Shown: in pieces, positions 60,634 through 64,000 of the stretch
How positions within the stretch are numbered: position 1 is the first letter of the stretch
How the letters are laid out: each line of letters opens with the position of its first letter
Assembly (NCBI GenBank): GCA_947493255.1
Contig: CANLQK010000002.1
Coordinates: 477,124 to 541,123 of the forward strand
Direction of reading: 5' to 3'
Length of the DNA stretch: 64,000 nucleotides
Origin: an uncultured Paracoccaceae bacterium
Lineage (GTDB): Bacteria > Pseudomonadota > Alphaproteobacteria > Rhodobacterales > Rhodobacteraceae
Made by a program: the position numbers and the translations under genes
The notes under the pieces: model-generated
The model's database searches: none
What the model saw: the letters and a program-made list of their open reading frames with translations, nothing else
What the model was told of the DNA's origin: nothing

Positions 60634-62193
60634 ATGTCTGACCCTGCACCACGTCGTCGTCGCGCCGGTGGGCGCGCAGCCAACACAGCCAAACGCCAAA
60701 CCGCGGGCATTTCGCAAATGCCGTGGCGTCTGCCGCTTAACACCGACCGTCCAACAGAGCCCTTGGATGAAGCCGGTGTCGAAGCCATCCACGATGGGGC
60801 GATGCGCATTCTAGAAGAGATCGGGATCGAGTTTCTGAACGAAGAAGCCATAGCCCTATTCAAACAAGCAGGATGCAAGGTTGACGGAACCAACGTCAAA
60901 ATGGGGCGGGATTGGGTTATGGAAATGGTGGCGCTGGCGCCAGACCAATTTGACATAACGCCGCGCAATCCGGACAAGAAGATCACGCTTGGTGGTGGGC
61001 ATATTTTGTTTGGGAACGTGTCGTCACCGCCAAATTATTTCGATCTAGAGATCGGCAAAAAGGTTTCTGGCAATCGTCGCCAATGCGCAGACCTGCTCAA
61101 ACTGACCCAACATTTTAACTGTATCCATTTCGCGGGCGGCTATCCGGTTGAGCCTGTCGATGTGCATGCGTCTGTACGGCATTTGGATGTGGTGTTCGAC
61201 AAGATGACCCTGACGGATAAGGTCGGGCATGCCTATAGTCTGGGCAAGGAACGCGTAGAAGACGTGATGGAAATGATCCGTATTGCCGGTGGGATGAGCG
61301 ATGATGAATTCGACGCCAAGCCGCATATGTACACCAATATCAATTCCACATCCCCGTTGAAACATGATGTGCCGATGATTGACGGGTGTTTGCGCTGTGT
61401 GCGGCGTGGTCAAGCGGTTGTCGTGACGCCGTTTACATTGGCGGGCGCGATGGCGCCGGTGACGATGGCGGGGGCTGTGACGCTGTCGATTGCCGAAGCA
61501 TTGTCAGCGATTGCGTTGTTCCAATATGTGCGGGCAGGGGCGCCTTGCGTCATCGGGACGTTTACCAGCAACGTCGACATGAAAACCGGCGCACCCGCGT
61601 TTGGGACGCCCGAATACATGCGGGCCACCCAGATGACCGGCCAAATGGCGCGGTTTTACGGGTTGCCGATGCGCTCGTCCGGTGTGTGTGCGGCCAATGT
61701 CCCCGATGGGCAGGCGATGTGGGAAACATCGAATTCGCTTTGGGCGTCGGTGCAATCTGGCACGAATATGGTCTATCACGCGGCGGGCTGGTTAGAAGGT
61801 GGGTTGGTTGCGTCGCCAGAGAAGTTTGTGATGGATTGCGAAGTCTTGCAGATGATCCAACGTTATATGGAGCCTGTGATTACGGACACCGCGCCTGAAG
61901 ATATTGCAATTGAGGCCATTCGCGAGGTGGGTCCGAACGGCCATTTCTTTGGGATTGAGCACACGCAATCGCGTTATGAAGATGCGTTTTATGCGCCGTT
62001 TGTTTCGGATTGGAATAACTTTGAAGCCTGGGAAGCTGCAGGTGGGGTGTGGACCGCCGAACGGGCACACCGGACCTTCAAAGAGATCATCGCGAACTTC
62101 GAAGCGCCGCCCATGGATGCGGCCATTCGTTCGGAGTTGGAAGATTTCGTTGCGCGCCGTAAGGCCGAGGGTGGGGCGCCGACAGATTTCTAA
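60634..62193 (+). CDS. Trimethylamine methyltransferase (MttB) family protein, non-pyrrolysine type
   Basis: A 519-residue TIM-barrel methyltransferase of the MttB superfamily (GAMRILEEIGIEFLNEEA; GVCAANVPDGQAMWETSNS). There is no in-frame TAG codon, so it belongs to the non-pyrrolysine group, whose tested members demethylate glycine betaine, proline betaine or carnitine. Given the carnitine module 10 kb away, a betaine substrate is plausible. No corrinoid protein gene is adjacent, so its methyl acceptor must be encoded elsewhere. Confidence 0.88.
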   Translation: MSDPAPRRRRAGGRAANTAKRQTAGISQMPWRLPLNTDRPTEPLDEAGVEAIHDGAMRILEEIGIEFLNEEAIALFKQAGCKVDGTNVKMGRDWVMEMVALAPDQFDITPRNPDKKITLGGGHILFGNVSSPPNYFDLEIGKKVSGNRRQCADLLKLTQHFNCIHFAGGYPVEPVDVHASVRHLDVVFDKMTLTDKVGHAYSLGKERVEDVMEMIRIAGGMSDDEFDAKPHMYTNINSTSPLKHDVPMIDGCLRCVRRGQAVVVTPFTLAGAMAPVTMAGAVTLSIAEALSAIALFQYVRAGAPCVIGTFTSNVDMKTGAPAFGTPEYMRATQMTGQMARFYGLPMRSSGVCAANVPDGQAMWETSNSLWASVQSGTNMVYHAAGWLEGGLVASPEKFVMDCEVLQMIQRYMEPVITDTAPEDIAIEAIREVGPNGHFFGIEHTQSRYEDAFYAPFVSDWNNFEAWEAAGGVWTAERAHRTFKEIIANFEAPPMDAAIRSELEDFVARRKAEGGAPTDF

Positions 62194-62278
62194 GACGCGC
62201 GCGGCTTGGGCTTAAATAATGAGAAGGTGGTGATCTTTGGTGGTTGTTTGATCTAGGGTGATCAAAACAGGGGCCAAG

Positions 62279-63391
62279 ATGACCGTCACGATTGAAACTG
62301 AGAACTTTGGGGCGTTTTTTGCGGCGCCATTTGCCGCCTACGGGGCAGGCAGCCCTTATGTGTCGCCCCTAAAAGGGGATTTGGCGCGGTTTTTGTCCGC
62401 AGGTAACCCCCTTGTGTCAGGCGCCGATGAAGGTGCGTTGACCTATTTCACGGCCCATCGTCATGGTGAGATTGTGGGGCGCATTACGGCCCATGAACAT
62501 GGGGCATCCAACCGGTTGCACGATGTGAAACGTGGCTATTTCGGGTTTTTCGACTGTGCAGATGATTCCGAAGCCGCGCGGATGTTATTGGCGGCCGCCG
62601 AAGACTGGTGCCGTGCCCGTGGACTGAATGAAATCGCCGGAAATTTCAATTTGACGGCGATGCAGCAGATCGGGGTTGTGACGGATGGGTTTGAACACGC
62701 GCCCTATTTGGATCAAATCTGGTCGCCGCCTCATATTGCGAGATTGTTAGAGGAGAACGGGTATCGCGCAACGTTCCCTATGGCGACGATGGAGGTTGCG
62801 CAGCTCCAGTCGGCACCGGAGATTTCGTTGGGCGCAAAACATCGCGCGATCATGGAGGACCCGGATTTTGAATTTGCCCCGATCACGCGGGCAACATTGT
62901 CCAAACGTCTGGACGAGGCACGTGAAATTTTGAACGCATCGTTTGCCGATAATCCGATGTTTGTTCCTGTCTCGGCCGAAGAGTTTCATTTTCAAGCGAA
63001 GGATATGAAGTGGGTGATGGATAAACGGATTTCTGCAGTGTTGCACCATCGCGGCAAACCGGCAGGCTGCGTGATTTGTGTGCCCGATTTGAATCCATTT
63101 CTGCGCAAGATTCGGTCGCGGATTGGCATAGCGACGCCTTGGCATTTTCTGCGGCACCGGATGAGCAACACACGTGCTGTGCTGATTTTTGCGGGGATCA
63201 TGCCGGAATTGCAGGGCAAAGGCATCAATCCGGTGATTTTGGATCATGTGATGCGCAATGCGAAGGCCGCTGGATACACCCATATGGGCAATACGTGGAT
63301 TGCGGACGTGAACCCAATGAGCCTTGCGCAGGCCGAAAAGGCAGGGAGCAGCCGGATGCACCGGCTGCACCTTTTTGGTAAGTCGCTTTAG
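62279..63391 (+). CDS. GNAT-type N-acetyltransferase-like protein
   Basis: A 370-residue protein with two GNAT-like halves. The N-terminal part (YFTAHRHGEIVGRITAHEHG) and the C-terminal part (LIFAGIMPELQGKGINPVIL) show acetyl-CoA-fold strands. The ATG at 62279 was chosen over GTG at 62258. The substrate is unknown. Its stop overlaps that of the convergent znuA gene. Confidence 0.75.
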   Translation: MTVTIETENFGAFFAAPFAAYGAGSPYVSPLKGDLARFLSAGNPLVSGADEGALTYFTAHRHGEIVGRITAHEHGASNRLHDVKRGYFGFFDCADDSEAARMLLAAAEDWCRARGLNEIAGNFNLTAMQQIGVVTDGFEHAPYLDQIWSPPHIARLLEENGYRATFPMATMEVAQLQSAPEISLGAKHRAIMEDPDFEFAPITRATLSKRLDEAREILNASFADNPMFVPVSAEEFHFQAKDMKWVMDKRISAVLHHRGKPAGCVICVPDLNPFLRKIRSRIGIATPWHFLRHRMSNTRAVLIFAGIMPELQGKGINPVILDHVMRNAKAAGYTHMGNTWIADVNPMSLAQAEKAGSSRMHRLHLFGKSL

Positions 63392-64000
63392 TTGCCAGAC
63401 AAACAAGCAGCGTAGGCGTTCGCGAGGCCGATCAATGTGCCTTGGTACTGCGCAGGGCCTGCAGGCAATGTGCCACCTGTAGCGTCTGCCAAGGCGGTGC
63501 CCGCATCGGTGCCTTCACGGATGAGGTCGGACCATTCAGAACGGGTCTGTGGGTCTGAAAGGACGCAAGAGACGTCTTTCTCTGCCACCAATTCCTGCAG
63601 TTCTTCTACGCGGTCAGGTGACGGCGTGGACGCATCATCAAGGGCGATGGCGGCCACCGCGACACGGTCGAACCGCGCGCCGAAGTATTGGTAGGCATCG
63701 TGGGCAACGATCAGGTTCCCAGCTGGTGCTGCCTCGAGAATGGCGGAAATTTCGCCCTCGAGTTCTTGCAAGTTGGCAATTGCTGCAAGGGCATTTGAAC
63801 CATAGATCGCTTCGTTTTCCGGGTCCGCGACGGACAGGGCTTCGGCAATGCTGACGACCCAAACTTGTGCCACTTGTGGGTCCAGCCACGCGTGCGGGTC
63901 CATTTTTGTATTGCCATCAGCCGCATGGTCGTCATGGTCGTCATGGTCGTCATGGTCGTCATGGTCGTCATGGTCGTCATGGTCGTCATGGTCGTCATGG
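63388..64000 (-). CDS. znuA: Zinc ABC transporter substrate-binding protein, 5' part off window
   Basis: The C-terminal 203 residues of a ZnuA-type periplasmic protein; the frame stays open to the window edge, so the ATG at 63903 within it is internal. MDPHAWLDP has the zinc-binding His after the His-rich loop, NLIVAHDAYQYFGARFD carries the next His, and SDPQTRSEWSDLI is near the end. The loop is encoded by a tandem 9-bp repeat giving (DDH)n. It delivers zinc to the ZnuBC permease, whose genes are not in the window. Confidence 0.9.
   Translation of the reverse strand, partial: HDDHDDHDDHDDHDDHDDHDDHDDHAADGNTKMDPHAWLDPQVAQVWVVSIAEALSVADPENEAIYGSNALAAIANLQELEGEISAILEAAPAGNLIVAHDAYQYFGARFDRVAVAAIALDDASTPSPDRVEELQELVAEKDVSCVLSDPQTRSEWSDLIREGTDAGTALADATGGTLPAGPAQYQGTLIGLANAYAACLSGN
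63925..64000. repeat. 9-bp tandem repeat coding for a (DDH)n metal-binding loop
   Basis: Eight exact copies of ATGGTCGTC plus a partial ninth run to the window edge. On the minus strand each unit is GACGACCAT, encoding Asp-Asp-His in the znuA frame. The repeat number may change by slippage without shifting the frame. Confidence 0.95.

Noticed and set aside
63925..64000. Possible CRISPR array
   Set aside because: The repeat is a contiguous 9-bp unit without spacers and lies in frame in znuA.

Overview
The window is a chromosomal segment of an alphaproteobacterium of the Roseobacter/Rhodobacteraceae group. The evidence is a set of lineage-typical small families (DUF2497, DUF6280-like, DUF3572, DUF983, DUF2061, a MetR/metF pair, a PutR-controlled putA without an N-terminal DNA-binding domain), serine-glyoxylate aminotransferase, a carnitine-to-betaine module and marine-type osmolyte genes. 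Gene names rest on motif reading only; no database search was run.

Bases 1-7366 are accessory: the right part of a genomic island integrated at the 3' end of a tRNA-Cys gene (7367-7440, minus strand). A tyrosine integrase (5954-7297) sits next to the tRNA, and the other island end lies off the left edge. The cargo is a minus-strand operon of five tightly coupled genes: TIR protein, Nmad2-like protein, MazG-like protein with a C-terminal extension, single-span membrane protein, and a second TIR protein. A divergent XRE repressor plus ImmA/IrrE metallopeptidase pair faces it. This looks like an uncharacterised TIR-based antiphage system under CapH/CapP-like protease-repressor control. A serine resolvase with a recognisable res-like site closes the left end.

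Bases 7441-40560 are mainly conserved chromosome: PCMT-like methyltransferase, tolC, DUF2497/PopZ-like protein, cobQ, efp, ygfZ, an MsbA-type ABC exporter, serine-glyoxylate aminotransferase, a HisC-like aminotransferase, valS, an orphan CoxL-like molybdoenzyme subunit, a DUF2235 hydrolase, metF/metR, a GGDEF-EAL protein, suhB, a rhomboid-GFA-GFA-VOC operon, putA/putR, tRNA-Leu(UAA), a lytic transglycosylase and metG. A 34-nt element occurs twice, once inside the valS coding sequence and once upstream of metG.

Bases 40560-64000 hold a small mercury module (merF plus GDCCVxC protein), regulators and membrane proteins, a fatty acid desaturase, a DsbA-family protein and an MFS transporter. They also hold a carnitine module (BKACE cleavage enzyme with three lipoprotein genes, then a carnitine dehydrogenase-thioesterase fusion and an SDR). 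Further on come an ECF sigma circuit with EF-hand and periplasmic metal-sensor proteins, a PleD-like diguanylate cyclase, and a non-pyrrolysine MttB-family methyltransferase. The window ends inside a ZnuA-type zinc-binding protein whose His/Asp-rich loop is encoded by a 9-bp tandem repeat.
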